From Talinum fruticosum (lineage: Eukaryota > Streptophyta > Magnoliopsida > Caryophyllales > Talinaceae): DNA of 64,000 nt. Shown in pieces: positions 43,194 through 55,175 of the stretch; the stretch's first letter is position 1, and each line of letters opens with the position of its first letter. The notes below the pieces were generated by a model. The model was not told the DNA's origin. It made no database searches and saw nothing but the letters and a program-made list of their open reading frames with translations. The stretch covers positions 2,542,001 through 2,606,000 of the forward strand of contig JAITYX010000026.1 in NCBI GenBank assembly GCA_021018815.1, given 5' to 3'. A program made the position numbers and the translations under genes.

Positions 43194-43762
43194 AAGTTAC
43201 TTGAGTAGTTTGCTAATTGAGGTGTCAAGTTGTTCTTAATTTTCAGTGTTTTCTAATTTTTTGATTTTTTTGTTTTTAGTTTGTTAATTTAAAAAGTGCT
43301 TAAGGGGTCTCGGACCTTCCCTACTATGAAGATCAATGTGTCTTTTGTGTCCATGCTAAGTTTCAGCCCTAGACACCCACTTGTGGAAGATTTGGTACAA
43401 GTGTTTTCCTAAAGTTTGCTGCTGAAAAGCTGCTTGTAGCCGAAACTTTTGGAGAGTGACAAGCAATGTAACTTGCTGCGCACTCTCAAAATGGGAAGAG
43501 AAGATTGCCATTAAAATTTCATTTAAGTTACTTGAGTAGTTTGCTAATTGAGGTGTCAAAGTTGTTCTTAATTTTCATCTTTTTCTAACTTTTTGGTATT
43601 TTTCTGCTTTTAGCTTGTTAATTTTAAAAGTGCTCAAGGGGTCTCACACCTTCCCTACTATCAAGATAAAGGTTTCTTTTGTGTCCATGCCAAGTTTCAA
43701 CCCTAGACACCCACTGTGGAAAATTTAACGTAAGTATTTTCCTAAATTATGGTGTTGAAAAG
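43194..43762. repeat. Two-copy tandem duplication inside CACTA-3
   Basis: Units at 43194-43429 and 43525-43762 (period 331 bp) share AGTTACTTGAGTAGTTTGCT, CTAATTGAGGTGTCAA, AAGGGGTCTC and TTTTGTGTCCATGC. Divergence is about 15% by eye. No coding sense was recognised. Confidence 0.85.
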
Positions 43763-44800
43763 GCAAAGCTTATCTATAATCTAGCATAAAATATACTCAC
43801 CGCAAAACATACAGGCACAAATGGTTAAAGAAAGCCATCTAGGTTAAGACTTGTCCTATTAATACAAAGTAACTCATACTTATGAACCTAGCAGCAAATT
43901 GTGCAAGAGAACAAATAACAAAAGTGAGTATCCATATACACAATAGATAAGAGTCTAGAAAGCACCATGTAAAACACACATAACACGCAATAGCCAGTTA
44001 CTACAACAGAACTCATCTTATCATAGCTAGCCTTGCATGTTAGCCAATCTACTTATGTACTCTTCCAAATGAGGGAAATACAAAATGTATACAAAATGTG
44101 CAGAACAACACTGTAAGTCTAGTTATATAAGCTTTTTAATTTTGTTTTTCTTTTTCTTTTTGGGAAGTCGGAGGGTGTGTAGTGCACTCCCTCCACCACA
44201 CCCCCCAAAAAAGGAAAAAAAGGATAATGGGCCCAAGGCCTTTAGACTCCCACAAATTTCATTCATAAGGATACTTGACGCCCCAAAGATTGAACCCACA
44301 TGGTTTCACTGGAGAAATTCCTCATGTCATATAGGCTCAGGCTGTAAGCTAGCCTCATATAGTGTCATGTAGAACAAGAGGGATGATCAATAAAAGAATG
44401 CATGTTGCATGTCCATTGGGCTAATTTAGCAATAGAAAAAAATCTGGCTCCCAGGTACAACACATAAATGACCCTGATTCTGCACTTATATGGGCAACTC
44501 CGTGTAGAAAATGTTAAGGCAAGAAATGAACATCAATTAAGTTCTAAAAAACACCGCTGCTTGATAATGATTTAGGATCAAAAGGGCCACAATAGTAGCT
44601 CTCAAAGAGCGTGTGTTGTTGAAGGATAATTTATGATGTGTAATTTTGCTTCAACGCACTATGTAATTACAAATTAGGTGTGATAAAGTCAATTTATGTA
44701 ATATTGCGAATCAATAGGCAACTGCACAGATTATGGTGGCTAGATAATATGCTAAAGTAGCAACATCAAGTTTTGACTCTACTTTATCATTTCCTAGTGT
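43763..44800. other. CACTA-3 internal non-coding DNA
   Basis: No recognised gene. The 44085-44372 open frame has a low-complexity Phe/Pro/Lys run and no domain, so it is not called. Confidence 0.5.
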
Positions 44801-44809
44801 AATTTTTTC

Positions 44810-45167
44810 CGCTATTGTCCCGCTGAAATTATACCAATATAAAATTTATATAATATTGTTAGTAATGTGATTCAATACCAACAGATAACTAAATTGTTGA
44901 TAATATAATAACAATACCAACAAATAATTAAATTGTTGGTAAAATAATAATAATACGAACAGATAATTTTTTCATCTGTTGGGAATAACAATAATACTAA
45001 TAGATCCATTATTTATGTTCCAATTATTGCCATCAATTTAGGCGCCAAAGTCTTCAAACTTTTATGCCAATAGATATATACATCTATAGCAAATATGAAC
45101 TTTTACCAACAGAAAAATATAATCTGTCATTAGATTTCTTTTGCAACAAGTTGCTTTTTGTGTAGTG
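44810..45167. repeat. CACTA-3 right subterminal and terminal repeats
   Basis: Repeated ACCAACA, AACAGATAA and ATTGTTGGTAA motifs, ending in GTAGTG at 45167 and target copy ATT. Confidence 0.85.
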
Positions 45168-45437
45168 ATTTATTTTACCGCTCAGCTCACTTAGAGGAAG
45201 AAATGAAAATTTGGACCATCTAGTTGGACCATCCTTAAAATATCAATTAAAGAATTAATTAATTAAATGCACCGTTTGATTAGACTGTCAACATAAAATA
45301 ACAATTAAATACCAAATGTAGCTAGAGGGATTGCTCGGCTCGGTTGTTCGATTCGTCATTGTCGGGACGGTGGGCGGCGCCGTCTAAGGTGTGGCCTGTT
45401 TGGGCCATGCTTAGCTAGTTACGAGGGCTACTTAGTG

Positions 45438-46519
45438 TCATGCTAAACATAGTATTTCTTTAAGCTGTTCCAAGTTTTTATATTGAAAAATTTCTTCACC
45501 GTCCAAATCAATCAATTTAACTCGCTCCTCCTCGCAGTATTTGACTAAGTATGAATGGACCTTGCCGGTTAGGCTTAAATTCTCCTCGAGGATCCTGAAT
45601 TGGTGCTCTAATCTCGTTAAGAACCAAATCTCCAACCTGCAGATTACGAGGCTTGACTTTCTTATTTAATGCTCTTAATATACGTGATTGGAATATTTGG
45701 ACATTATTTAAAGCGTTTAAGCGCCTTTAGTCTAATAACACTAACTCTTCGTGGTGTGCTTTAGCCCATTCACGCTCGAGAATTAGACTTTTTGCAATGA
45801 TCCACAGTGAAGGAATGGTGATTTCTATTGGAATGACTGCTTCTATACCATACAATAGGGAGTAGGGCGTTGCTCCCGTTGAGGTTCTAATGGAGGTTTA
45901 GTAGCCCCATAAAGCAAAGGGAAATTTGTCGAATGAATCCTTATAGCTGACAACCATCTTTTCCACTATTTTTCAAATATTCTTATTAACAGCGTCGATT
46001 CTCGCATTGGTTTGAGGGCGATAGAGAGAAGTTCTTATCATGTTTAATCTTATATTTTTCTAGTAGATTTGTTACTTCCTTTTTGAAGCGACCACAATAG
46101 TCACTAATAAGTTCATGGGGTACACCATATCGACGAGATAATATTCCGAGTGATGAACTTTTCCATGTGCTTTGATGTTAGGGTTGTATAGGAGGCTGCT
46201 TCAACCCACTTGGTAAAGTAGTCAATGCCAATTCCTTTAGGGGTCACTTTGCCAATTATGTCAATGCCCCACACCGAAAATGGTCGGGGTGATGCAAGCG
46301 TCGTTAGAAAAGATGGTGGTTGGTGCTTGCAAGTTTGCATATGCCCGACACTTGTTACATCTCTTAACAAATTTGCGGCAATCTGCTGCCATGGTCGACC
46401 AGTAGTATCCTAACCTCTGCTATTTTCTGAATAAACATTCTTCCATTCATTTGGGGTCCGTATTGCCGACCATGAATATCAATCATGATGTGCTCTACTT
46501 TATGTTGATTGACACAAAG
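45438..46519 (-). pseudogene. int: Gypsy integrase, Tat/Ogre-like
   Basis: From 46519 leftward, decayed frames show the zinc region (QYGPQMNGRMF and the downstream Cys pair), then VWGIDIIGKVTPKG and IDYFTKWVEAASY (46280-46180), then SLYRPQTNAR, FPFALWGY and RTSTGATPYSLLYGIEAVIP (46000-45840). The C-terminal piece is KVKPRNLQVGDLVL and VKLIDLDGEEIFQYKNLEQL (45680-45440). The catalytic DDE region is only partly readable. It would join cDNA to the host genome. Confidence 0.85.
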
Positions 46520-48379
46520 TGTAACACCCCGAGACCCACCCTAGGAGTATTACATGCCGGGGTTCCTCGAGAGGAACCCCTAAGGCTCGCTTAAGGTCTC
46601 AACTTAGGGTTAATAGTTTTCTCTTTGCTTGGCGGAAGCGTGTTTCTAGGTTTTCAAAGGTTTTTCTGAAAATTTCGGCAGAGTTTCATTTGTAATATGG
46701 CTAATCCCATAGGCTTAAAGCCTTAACCCTGCATAAAACACATTCATACACTCAACGAGCCACACACTCGGACTAAATACAACACAAACTCAACGAGCCA
46801 CACGCTCGGAGTATTCACATGGGGCTTTTATATTCATAGTCAAAACTTAAGTTCACGTACAACTTATCTTTACATCATCTTTACAAACAAAAAGACGAGA
46901 AAAACATGCAGTGAGTTCGGCATCTCCTATCCGTTGGTTCGCTTTTTCTAAAAGCCAAAAGCAACTCGAGGGATTCTTAACCTCGTACCTGAAATGTTGG
47001 TGAGGTCATGAGCTCCACGAGCCCAGTGAATAACCCAAACCCAACCCCGGTTTCACTTTGCACATTAATTCATTCACAAACACAGGTATGTTCACTATTC
47101 ATTCATAACATACGATTCGGATCAATCATGCTTAAGACATGCGATAAACTAAACTTACCAACTTGCCGAGAAGCATAAAGACCTTAATTACTCATGAATT
47201 AAATCAAACATACTTCATTCATCCTTATACGCAAGTAAGTCATAGAATCATTCATCATGTAAATCATTCATCACGTAAATCATATCTTACTTCTTATCAT
47301 ATTAGTTTCTTATGAAATCGGGATTCGTTCTTCTTCTCATTCTTCTTCTTGAGTTAAATTATGCATTCATAAATCATTGCTTCTTTCTTTCTTGTTCATT
47401 ATGCATAATCATTCATTTCTTCATATTGTAGTTCTTTAAGTCTTTTTAGATTCGAATGGAAAGAAGATTTATGTTACGCTTTAAAGACCCAGTTCTTGGA
47501 GCCAAAACAATTCATGGGCTCGGTTCTTGGAGGCATAACAATTCGTGGCATCGAGGCAAAACAATTTGTGGCCTCGAGGCAAGCCTCAAACTCTAAAGGA
47601 TGCATCCTGTCGAGAATTCGTGGAAGCAATTCAATTCGTGGAAGCAATTCAATTCGTGGCTTCGGTTTCACGAGACACTTCTATGGCCATAGCTTGAGAG
47701 GGATCTTTAATTCGTGGAGTCTTAGATCAATAACACAATCGCTTTTCCATTCTTTAGTTCTTTATGTTTCTTATTTTCTTATATCTTCTTATTACTTCGA
47801 CGAGATACACGTAATTCATATCATTCATTCTCAAAACTTTCATACGCAATATCTTCACAACTAACAATTCACATAAGCAACTTCTAACTCAAGTACGATC
47901 AATCCAACTCATCTTGGCATGCTTATGTCATTTATAATCGATATACTTAAAGATAAACACATCATCACATAACATGTCAACTAGGATTTCTAATCAACGA
48001 ACTTATCGTTTTCATGATTGCGTAATAACGCGCATAGGTGGTTTATGGTTCTATAAATTTCCTTAATCATTATATGTCCCTTAATCTAGCCATATAGCTT
48101 CTAAAATTTCAATTCTTAATTCAGTTACACACTTAGTTCCGATTTTGCCCAAAACAACACATTTTCACTAAAAAAATCCATATCTTCCAATCTACTCATC
48201 CAACACATACCAAAATTTACGAAAAACTCTCATAAATTATTAGGAAACTACAGTAAAAGTTTCAAGAATTTAGGGCTACACATGAACTCGTAATAATTCG
48301 AGACGAGTAGGGTAAATTCATGAAAAATTTGCACTTAAATCATGAAATTCAATTTTTCTGATTTTTCTCACTAATTTTT
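46520..48379. mobile_element. Truncated gypsy LTR, same family as solo LTR
   Basis: Starts TGTAACACCCCGAGACCC and is collinear with 30878-32690 of the solo LTR, including the CGAGCCACAC doublet and AATTCGTGG repeats. It stops near 48379, about 1.1 kb short of the full LTR. CAAAG (46515-46519) would be the left target copy, but no right copy exists because that end is deleted. It lies between RNase H and integrase of the gypsy element. Confidence 0.82.
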
Positions 48380-48435
48380 ATGCTAGCATACGGATGACGC
48401 GTTGAGCATGCTAGCATACGGATGACTCGTTGGGC
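48380..48435. repeat. 28-bp tandem duplication at the LTR break
   Basis: Two direct 28-bp copies starting ATGCTAGCATACGGATGAC, differing at two bases. They lie exactly where the truncated LTR stops. Confidence 0.9.
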
Positions 48436-48649
48436 TCTAGGTGTGGAGTCTAACGGGTATTCTTGTTTTGCTAAATATTAATAGATGTCATGGTATCTCC
48501 CGATTTGGTAAGTACTAGACACTTCAAGTGTGTTTATGTGGGTAGGTTGACTTTATCATTCTATATGAATGGGCATTGAATGAATGCCACTAGGGATATT
48601 AATCACATATACTAATTTAGTTAAGGCATCCACAAATTGGTTGTCATCA

Positions 48650-49060
48650 TTAGGAAGGTATATATACGATATACTTGTCGAAGTGTTTTCCAAATTTGAT
48701 AAGATGTTCCCGATAGGGTGCTAAGGGTTCACTACATACCTTCCACTTCAGTGGAATTTGATTAATGATTAAACTAGAGTCATCAAAAACCCTTATGTTC
48801 TTGGCTCCAATTTCGTAGTAGCTTGAAGTCCTGTGATGCATGATTCGCACTCTACAGACATTGTTGGTGACCTCAAAATCTAACTTGATCGAAATGGGAG
48901 TATGTGCTCCCTCTAGCGAGACTAGAAGGATCCTTACTCCAAAGCCGTTTTGATTAGAAGCACTGTTAAAGTAGATTGTCCACATGTTAACCTCTACTTG
49001 TAGGATGTTTTTATTTGAAAAATTGAGTTGTTACGGTTGAGATTCGATTGCTTGGTAGAT
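48650..49060 (-). pseudogene. rh: Gypsy RNase H
   Basis: The minus-strand frame 48985-48650 begins WTIYFNSASNQNGFGVRILL and includes EGAHTPISIKLDFEVTNN, IRVFDDSSLIINQ and SEPLAPYREHL. This is the archaeal-type RNase H of Tat/Ogre elements. The central NEAEYEA segment is replaced by a frame-disturbed stretch. The tether with the LEFLADLP-like motif lies at 49080-49040. Confidence 0.82.
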
Positions 49061-49079
49061 CGGCTAGGAATTCCAACGC

Positions 49080-49860
49080 TACCCTTCCTTTGATTGCCTT
49101 TTGAGGGACATACTTGAGTTCAAATTCCTATCGCATGACTATCCATCTAGCTATCTTACTGCTGATAGTTAGCTGCTCAAGAAGGTACTTAATGAGACCT
49201 ATTGGTGCTACTACATGTACTTGTGTGGGCCCGTTGAGCTAACATGGCTCCCATGCGGTTTCGTTGTAGCAAGGTATAGGACCAAAAGCTTCCCTTGTTG
49301 GGGTGGGAATTAACACTGGTGGATTAGCCAAATACCCTCAACTAGCATTCTTGAGCTCAACTGGCATTACCACATAGTAGTACTTCCCCAATGAGTGATG
49401 AAAGTTTTCTTTTCCATATCTTGTTTGGTCGTCTTCACTTGATTATACCCAACATAGCCGTCCATAAACAAGTATAGAGCATGTCCCATTATATTATCTA
49501 CAAGAATGTCAATATGAGGCAACGGAAATCATCTTCGGGGCTTGCCTTGTTCAAATTAGTGAAATCAACACACATTCGGACCTCGCCAAATTTCTTCGGA
49601 ACTAGCACTATGTTTGCTACCCACTTAGGGTAGTGGACCACTTTGATGAACCTGACTTCTAACTCTTTTTGGACCTCTTCCTTAATTTTCAGTGCCCATT
49701 GAGGTTTTATCCTCCTAAGCTTACGCTTAGCGGCATAGTGTCTTCGTAGAGTGGAATTTTATGTTCCAATATACTTGGATCTATCCCGACATGTCTTTGT
49801 AAACCATTCAAACATATCTATGAACTCGATCAGGAGCAAAGTAACTTGCTTCTACTCTAC
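49080..49860 (-). pseudogene. rt: Gypsy reverse transcriptase with deleted catalytic region
   Basis: Minus-strand text from 49740 reads KRKLRRIKPQWALKIKEEVQ, VVHYPKWVANIVLVPKKFGE, VRMCVDFTNLNKASPEDDF, and then near 49480 FMDGYVGYNQVK with MEKKTFITHWG. These are gypsy RT fingers and palm up to the first catalytic Asp. The following YVDD palm segment is absent: the sequence jumps to the connection domain (VARWIVMR-like, about 49140). The enzyme cannot have been active. Confidence 0.8.
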
Positions 49861-50495
49861 TTGGATTTAGTGTTTTCCTAATTTTGACCTCCGGGGTTGA
49901 TCAGCTGATCTTAGATTAATTGTTATTGTTTCCTCTATTATTGGTGAGCACTTTTCATGATCTTCCACGACTTTTTTTAATTCTTTAGGGATTCATTGTT
50001 CCTCATTAGAGGCAAAATAATTAAAAATCGGAGAGGCCAAAGAGTAAGTAGAAAGGTTCATCTTATTGAATGAGGAAATGAGTACATCGAGGCTTTGAAA
50101 TAGAAATAGAAAAATTAGAAACCGCAGAACTAGAAGATGCACTAACAAAATTAGAAACAGAAATAACAACCCTAGAATCGGGAATTGGATGTTCTCAAAG
50201 TATAACAGACATATTCATGGCCCTCCTCAGCATCGATCCAAGTAATATGCTTGGACCCTTCGACGTCGATGTCGGTGATGAATTTGGACGAATCAAGCTG
50301 TGAGTGCAACATGGCTTAGGATAATATCGAAACTAAATTGATCCGTGGGGCGACATTGCTTGGGATAATACCGAAACCGAATTCCCCTTTAGGCTCGTCT
50401 CCCATCCGAACAACAAATAAAAAATATTACTCTAAGCCGATTGGTCCAGTCTTGTGTGGACTATCCCTTTTCAAGGAGTTAGGGTGCCTCCTTTT

Positions 50496-50998
50496 CTAGT
50501 ACATTGCGGTCGTTAAAGACTTGTGAACCGAGGAACAAGAAAACCCTTCTCTATGAAGTAGTAAGGCTCGGGAAAGCCGAGTAGGGAAGTCATCCCCTCT
50601 TTTCAGGAATTGCCCATTTTGGGTACGAGGAAAGGGTTTGATACAACAGACTATGAATGGTTGATAGCCTAGCCCAAAATTATAGTTATTGGTGGGTTCA
50701 AGGGGTAGAAAGATTGGGTGGTATGCCCTCCCGCCTGCAGCTAGGCGCAAAAAGTACCCTTTCTTCCTTAGCATCAAGTGGACTCTAGGTTGACATAAGG
50801 ATTGAAGCTGAGATGTGCTTCATCCTTGCCTATAGCGAGGGACAGTCTCAAATCCCTAAAGCTCTTCATCATTAGCGTCGTGTCCAATTTCGACGACAAA
50901 CTCTTTAGAGGTGATAGTGGCACAAGGTTGTCTCCATTGACGATTACGACCTGGCCTTTCATGATCATCTTGACATTCCGATGAAGTGTAGAGGGCAT
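50496..50998 (-). pseudogene. Gypsy spacer with G-patch-like segment
   Basis: Minus-strand 50998-50774 reads LPSTLHRNVKMIMKGQVVIV, and 50777-50496 starts MMLRKKGYFLRLAAGGRAYH and includes NFGLGYQPF. The KGY..G.GLG....I..PI......FGLGY pattern follows protease in Tat/Ogre polyproteins. Frames overlap, and stops break it. Confidence 0.6.
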
Positions 50999-51190
50999 TA
51001 CTTGATGTTCATGTAAACAGGGCGTCTTAGAAGAAGGTTAAAGGTAGTTGGAATGTTTAGGACTTAGAAATAGATATTTTTCACTACTCGACCCGAGCAT
51101 TAATTGGCAAAGTCACTATTACCAAAACTATCCTATTAGAGTTATCGTAAGCTTAGAGATGAACAATTTATTTAGAGAGTTGCTTGCTCT

Positions 51191-51427
51191 CTAATGCCTA
51201 ACCTTTTGGCGAGTCCTCCAAGGACAAACATTTATGGCATATTTGTTGTCTACTAAGGTTAGAGAGATAAACTTATTAATCCATGTTACGGTCAAATAAA
51301 GAGCATTGTTGTGTACAATGCCTCCTTCGAGGAGATCTTTCTTGTAAAACGTGATGGTTCCATCCTTGTTATTGGTCAATCCTACTACTTCCTTAGGTGT
51401 AGACCTCAATTTCGCTAAGTGAATCAA
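51191..51427 (-). pseudogene. pro: Gypsy protease remnant
   Basis: The minus-strand frame contains IVHNNALYLTVTWIN, then LTLVDNKYAINVCPW, which matches the retropepsin-like ..H...L.I.......I..VLVDNGSS.N..P pattern. The active-site DNG reads DNK, so the copy is catalytically dead. Confidence 0.65.
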
Positions 51428-52387
51428 TCAAGGTATGCCTATCCTTTCGGAACGCGAGTTATGAGTTGCCAAATAGAGATATCGACTTTATGTTTTTGAA
51501 GTCTGTTTTAGGATTGGGTCTTCTTCTTTAGTAGCTTCGAGTTCTTTTGGTGCTTCTTGAGTCCGTTATGGACCCATGGATACGTTATGTCACCCAGATG
51601 TAGTAAGGAAGTAGATTTCAAGGCTCTTCCTTCTTCCCAAAAGTCGTCCGCTTTTAAGGGTGGTGTAGCCTATAATTTATCGTCAATATCATCTTTGATT
51701 TTATATACACCTTCTTCATCACTTACCCATAATCCATGGACTTATGGGTCTAGAGAAGGCGAGGTTAACAAGTGGTTTAGACACATTGATGTCATGAATG
51801 AAGACAGATGGGTATCACCGACCTAGAATAGGCTTATAGAATATGGCTAAGGTATCGCTGAAAGGATTGTTATTGTTGTTAAGTTTCTTAGCGGCCTTAG
51901 GGAGATGGAGCGGACCATTTGTGGAATATGCTCTCCAACTTGTTCTTAAACGTCCAACATTGCTCGGTGTCATGTGATCGTGCATGATGGTATTTATAGA
52001 ATTTTCCTCTGTCCCGAGTTTTCCATTGTTTCACGGTTTCGATTCTTCTCTTATAGGTGGCAATTCTATCTTCCCTTTGGACAACGAGAGGATCAAGAGC
52101 TTGAGCATGTGTAATATCAATTGGAGTGTAGTTATTATACTGTTAAGGGCATGGACATCCGACCCCTGTTGGTGTTACCTTAATTAGAGGTTTTCTTATC
52201 CTTAGATTGATAGTAACGTCTATATTAAGTCACGACTTTTGTGGTTATGGTCGACAATTCTTCTTCTATCAGCATGCCTACATCTCTAAGAGTTGTGAAA
52301 CTCATTAATGGTAAGAATTTGAGGTGCTTGGTTGTAGGCCGGATGAAGGTTCTTTAGAATGATTCTAATTTGATCGTTCTCGGAAGG
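51428..52387 (-). other. Gypsy Gag-protease linker, unreadable
   Basis: No block in this interval could be assigned on either strand. The plus-strand open frames here are short and featureless. By position it should be the Gag C-terminal part and knuckle of the gypsy element. Confidence 0.35.
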
Positions 52388-53135
52388 TCAATCTACCATG
52401 TGGGCAGCCTTTGCCTTTAGTCTAGTGAGAAAGTCAATAAAGCTTTCTTTCTCACCTTGTTTGATTAAATCCAAATCTCTAAGTGTGACAGATAGATCGG
52501 TGTTATAGGAGTATGGATGTAGGAATTCTTTACATATATCGGTCCAATTGGTGACCTTGCTTAGGTCAACCATGTTATTCCACTTCATTACATCACTGTC
52601 AAAAGTTCATGGGAAGATGATTTGGTAAGTATTTTCCGGTATGTTCTTAAGAGTCATTGCTCCTAAGAAGTTACGAACATGCTGATGGGGATTATCATGA
52701 CCTTAAAACTTGATACCTGTCATTGAGAATTTAAGGGGTAGCTTCCCTTTGGGGATTGAAGTGAATCTGTATAATCAAAATAATGACTTCTAAACATGGA
52801 TGATTCCCATAGCATTTGTTCTATCTTATCTACACGTGGATTAGACTTAATCTTACATTCAGGACTATCTTTAGGAGAAGGATTAAGTGGAGGGCCTCTT
52901 CCTCTACATCTTCTTCTCCTTCACCATCTTTCTTATCATCCTCAAGAGTTTTTAGGATGGCCTTAAGAGTGTTAGATATGGATTCTATTTTCTTAATTAA
53001 AGCTTCTGTTTTAGCTGAGGATTCATTGAGCAAGGTGATGATAGGGGTTTGCTTTTGTTCTATGGCCATTAGAGGGGAATTCTTGTTGGGTACTATCCTA
53101 CGACGGAAAATAGAATGAATCGGTGTTGTATGCAC
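52388..53135 (-). pseudogene. gag: Gypsy Gag remnant
   Basis: The minus-strand frame 52588-52388 contains TNWTDICKEFLHPYSYNTDL, DLDLIKQGEKESFIDFLTRL and KAKAAHMVD, the Ty3-type Gag core (W..L...F...Y.......L..L.Q...ESF.EY..R.....). The 53135-52830 frame is a charged N-terminal coiled stretch with EDDKKDGEGEEDVEEEA. The two do not share a frame. Confidence 0.75.
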
Positions 53136-53574
53136 CGAAGTTGATCACACTAGCATAGGCTGAGATGTAGTGCGAGGGGAAGAGGTTTCAGACTCCTTGC
53201 TGAGGCGTACTAACCTTTTAGAGCTCAGATTCGAACGATACCCAATGGTAGTAGACATCCCTATTCTGCAGCCCAAAGGATAATGCTTAGGACCATGTGA
53301 AGAACACCAACTTTTGGGAGGAAGGACTTAAGTGCGAGACCCAAAGGAACTAAGAATGTCTTTTTATTTGGATGCACCTAAGGAGTGCAAAGCAAATGAA
53401 ATACAACGCAATGTTGCCCATGACTTAATTAAAGATGAATTTATTTAGGCTAGAAAAAATGAAAATGTAAAATTGGACCCACCTAATTTGAGATGATTTT
53501 ATTTTTCCTAAAACATATGAAAATGTAAAATGGACTCACCTAATTTGGATACAAAATTTTAAAATGCAAAATGT
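53136..53574. other. Gypsy leader region with short duplication
   Basis: Non-coding. AAAATGTAAAATTGGACC (53471 onward) and AAAATGTAAAATGGACTC (53519 onward) are copies of one short segment about 50 bp apart, each followed by CACCTAATTTG. It ends where the SIRE-C LTR starts. Confidence 0.55.
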
Positions 53575-54979
53575 GAAGGCTTAGGTATAACTCTCAATCT
53601 CTGTTGGATTTTGATTCTAAGTCATTCTCAGCCCTATAAAAACCTTTATCTAAGTTTTCATCCTGTTCGAATCGGCTTAGAAACCGAGTCAATCGGAATA
53701 ACATTACGAGCCGAGTTTTGGCCCACTCGGACACAAGTCGAACTATCGGATGAGTAAATAATTTCTATAACACCTTTAATCTCAGCATTGACTTCATGTG
53801 TTAAGTGAAAATGAATTACAATGTTAATTCTATGTTCTAAATCAGTTTATTTATGGAGACTTATTTACTTGATCAAGCGTATGTATCTTGATATTTTATT
53901 TTCTCTAACTTGATCATTTCAAGGATTGACTCAAGATGGAATCTTAACCTAATAATATTAGACTCAGAAAATTCCATTCTTTTAGGCTGAAGATAATTAA
54001 CTGCTTAATTACTTTGATTTTATTATTATTTATGCCTAATCTTAGACCAAAGTATTTTTATACTTTGAGTACCACTGTGATTTGCTTTTGTAGGTTGATT
54101 AAACAAGCCTAATCTATTTTTGAATTATAAAGCTGCCAGTTTCTAACCGTTAAACGACAACAGACAGAAATTTCCCATTTCTGGACATTGCTCGGTACAC
54201 CGTGTCGGGGTTGTTTGTTTCTAAAACTGAAAATTTTCAACTTTGAGTCTAACGCTTGTTTGCACCCTAGATTTTAATCACCACCGGAGGGTTGGACTAC
54301 TTTTGGAGCCAAGAATTGTTACACAATGTTCACATCTCAACATATCTTTTTTAAGTAACTCACACTAGCCGTTACAATGGCTATTCAAGCTCACCATTCC
54401 AGAACAAGTCACAATGCTCATTCTGCCTTAATGCTTATAAATAGAAGCCACTCCATAAGACTTAAAGATTGCTGGAACCGAACACATTCTACTCACACTC
54501 AATCTTGTAGCTTTTACAACTCCTAATCTGTAATCTCTTACTTTCGAGTTGTAATGAAAGTCTAGTAATCACTCCTACTCTTTACTTTCTTTCTAAGTCC
54601 CTTAACTAAGATGTAAGGGCTAACTCAACTCACTTGTCCCTAATTGTAAGGGTTATCTTTGTCGGGACGTACTAGATCGGATAAGGGAACTTCGAGTCTA
54701 GGAAACCTTGTAAAGGATTTGTGTATGAGAGCAATTCTGGTTAGTAATTGAGGATTCAATTAGTGGATTTAACTTAGTGCTTAGATTAGCACTGTCTCGT
54801 GGTTTTTTCCCTAAGAGGGTTTCCACATATTTTTGAGTGTTTAACTTTCCGAGTCCAATCTAGACTCGGAATCAATTTGTATTTCTAATCTATGAAAAAT
54901 TGTTTGATATTTCTTAAAAATCTTCCATCCCCCTATTCACCCCCTAGGGTGACTTAATCTCTCCAAGAGCAAACCTTCA
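53575..54979 (+). repeat. SIRE-C 5' LTR
   Basis: 1,405 bp, TGAAGGCTTAGG...CTTCA, homologous to the other SIRE LTRs but clearly diverged. TATAAATA at 54436-54443 and a perfect PBS next to it. The preceding AAATG may be a target copy; its mate is not identified. Confidence 0.88.
54436..54443 (+). promoter_or_regulatory. TATA box of SIRE-C LTR
   Basis: TATAAATA followed by GAAGCCAC, as in SIRE-A and SIRE-B. Confidence 0.65.
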
Positions 54980-54980
54980 A

Positions 54981-54993
54981 TTGGTATCAGAGC
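54981..54993 (+). other. SIRE-C primer-binding site, tRNA-Met type
   Basis: TTGGTATCAGAGC, the intact copia PBS, one base after the LTR. Confidence 0.9.
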
Positions 54994-55033
54994 CTAGCCT
55001 TTCAAAAGGGTCTCACAATCTAATGATCTAAAG

Positions 55034-55175
55034 ATCAAATAGCTCGGAACAATGGAGAGTTCGATGAAGGAAGGTCATCCACCGGACCACCCAAGTTCAA
55101 GGGGTCAAACATTACACAGTGGAAAAAGACGATGGAGTGCTTTCTACTAGATAATAAGGAAGAAGTATGGAACAT
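55034..55175 (+). pseudogene. gag: SIRE-C Gag N-terminal fragment
   Basis: Reads NNGEFDEGRSSTGPPKFKGS and ITQWKKTMECFLLDN, then is cut at 55175 by the SIRE-D LTR. The expected ATG is ATA here (ATAGCTCGG against ATGGCTCGG in SIRE-A). The rest of this element is not seen in the window. Confidence 0.8.

Larger units (their letters stand above)
42244..45167. mobile_element. CACTA-3: non-autonomous CACTA-type element
   Basis: 2,924 bp. The left end is CACTTCAAAAAAATG (CACTAC with one change) and the right end CTTTTTGTGTAGTG, flanked by ATT on both sides (42241-42243 and 45168-45170). Repeated subterminal ACCAACA/TTGGTAA motifs occupy about 300-400 bp at each end. No TNP2 is present. An acidic peptide on the minus strand (42910-43076) is the only coding hint. 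It would have to be moved by a transposase from elsewhere. Confidence 0.88.
45178..53574 (-). mobile_element. Decayed Tat/Ogre-like Ty3/gypsy element with inserted LTR fragment
   Basis: Minus-strand blocks in the order Gag (right), protease, G-patch-like spacer, RT, RNase H, integrase and integrase C terminus (left): the gypsy order. Motifs match the Tat/Ogre branch (integrase WGIDIIGK, YRPQTN; RNase H WTIYFNSASNQNGFG). No LTR pair or target duplication was recognised at either side. The right limit is set by SIRE-C and the left by CACTA-3 flank. Frameshifts, a deletion in RT and the inserted LTR fragment make it inert. Confidence 0.82.

Noticed and set aside
44085..44372. 95-residue open frame in CACTA-3
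   Set aside because: Low-complexity Phe, Pro and Lys runs from T- and C-rich tracts; no domain or homologous frame elsewhere in the window.
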